From NCBI RefSeq assembly GCF_017349295.1, contig NZ_JAFMPK010000019.1, positions 62,001 through 126,000 of the forward strand: a stretch of DNA of 64,000 nt, written 5' to 3'. Each line of letters begins with the position of its first letter. Positions within the stretch are counted from its first letter, which is position 1. The notes under the pieces are model-generated. The model was not told the DNA's origin, made no database searches, and saw nothing but the letters and a program-made list of their open reading frames with translations. The stretch comes from Myceligenerans salitolerans. GTDB taxonomy: Bacteria > Actinomycetota > Actinomycetes > Actinomycetales > Cellulomonadaceae. The position numbers and the translations under genes were made by a program. Of the stretch, positions 63,635 to 64,000 are shown one piece after another.

Positions 63635-64000
63635 ATGACCACCGTCGGCCCTCCCGGTCCCTGGCAGTCCGTCGCCCGATCCATCGGCCTGATGTCCGGC
63701 GACGGCACGGTCGCCGCCACGATCTTCGCCGAGATGTCCGCCCTCGCGGCGCGGACCGGTGCCGTCAACCTCGGCCAGGGATTCCCTGACGTCGACGGCC
63801 CCCAGGCGGCGAAGGACGCCGCGATCGCCGCCATCCGCGCCGGCCGCAACCAGTACGCCCCCGGGGACGGCGTGCCCGAGCTGCGCCGAGCCGTCGCCGA
63901 CCACCAGCACCGCCACTACGGGATCGACCTCGATCCCGACTCGGAGGTCCTCGTCTCGACCGGTGCGACCGAGGGGATCGCCGCCTCGGTCCTGGCGCTC
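63635..64000 (+). CDS. PLP-dependent aminotransferase, class I/II, 3' end outside window
   Basis: The first 122 residues are seen. VNLGQGFPDVDGPQAAKDAAIAAIRAGRNQYAPGDGVPELRRAVADHQHRHYG and EVLVSTGATEGIAASVLAL are motifs of the fold-type I aminotransferases of the kynurenine/methionine/N-succinyl-diaminopimelate group (GQGFPD is the characteristic N-terminal segment). The PLP lysine lies beyond the window. Which amino donor it uses cannot be told. The ATG has TAGGGT 7 nt upstream. Confidence 0.85.
   Translation, partial: MTTVGPPGPWQSVARSIGLMSGDGTVAATIFAEMSALAARTGAVNLGQGFPDVDGPQAAKDAAIAAIRAGRNQYAPGDGVPELRRAVADHQHRHYGIDLDPDSEVLVSTGATEGIAASVLAL

Overview
The window is very GC-rich and densely coded. 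It carries GTG starts, ATGA/GTGA stop-start overlaps, an ssrA tag ending in ALAA, a conserved clpS-DUF2017-murI-MBL-rph-rdgB block, and a GH9 cellulase with the CBM3/FN3/CBM2 tail seen in cellulolytic actinobacteria. I infer an actinobacterium of the Cellulomonas/Cellulosimicrobium/Promicromonospora group. No CRISPR array, insertion sequence or prophage was seen. A 5' fragment of a secreted protein gene runs off the left edge and the start of an aminotransferase gene runs off the right.

Layout: 1-2.3 kb, secreted protein and a glutaryl-CoA dehydrogenase-like gene. 2.5-4.4 kb, an ECF sigma factor with a coupled membrane partner, and tRNA-Leu. 4.5-8.0 kb, a phosphonate-type ABC importer (phnD-phnC-phnE-phnE). 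8.2-12.1 kb, peroxiredoxin, GroES-like protein, two identical tRNA-Lys genes and small enzymes. 12.1-12.5 kb, two tandem-repeat arrays between convergent genes. 12.6-21.5 kb, an ABC-F ATPase, an ActP-type symporter pair, and a second symporter in an operon with a LytS/LytR two-component system. 21.5-31.4 kb, sulfotransferase, the rdgB/rph/cyclic-nucleotide phosphodiesterase-like/murI/clpS block, an AAA ATPase, DUF3039 and a helicase. 31.5 kb, pncB. 33-41 kb, an amino-sugar uptake and catabolism locus (nagB, ROK kinase, two permeases, two binding proteins, ROK repressor). 41.2-46.3 kb, a three-gene operon of RidA, D-serine-dehydratase-like enzyme and a fused beta-hexosaminidase/D-aminoacylase. 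46.5-50.7 kb, L,D-transpeptidase and GH9 cellulase. 51-52.7 kb, small unknown genes, GC-rich repeats and tmRNA. 52.9-58.3 kb, Rdx protein, smpB, M23 peptidase, ftsX, ftsE and prfB. 58.4-63.3 kb, a Tad-type pilus locus.

How parts work together: FtsE/FtsX probably gate the adjacent coiled-coil M23 hydrolase during division, and SmpB with ssrA rescues stalled ribosomes. The amino-sugar locus imports a GlcNAc-type sugar, phosphorylates it and deaminates glucosamine-6-phosphate. The neighbouring fused hexosaminidase/D-aminoacylase operon looks able to release a hexosamine and catabolise D-amino acids, which would suit peptidoglycan or D-amino-acid-linked glycan salvage. That operon is the most novel candidate here.

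A window-wide pattern is that at least fifteen first-in-operon genes have a TANNNT-like hexamer 6-8 nt before the start codon, which suggests leaderless transcription is common. Several start codons were chosen on that basis.
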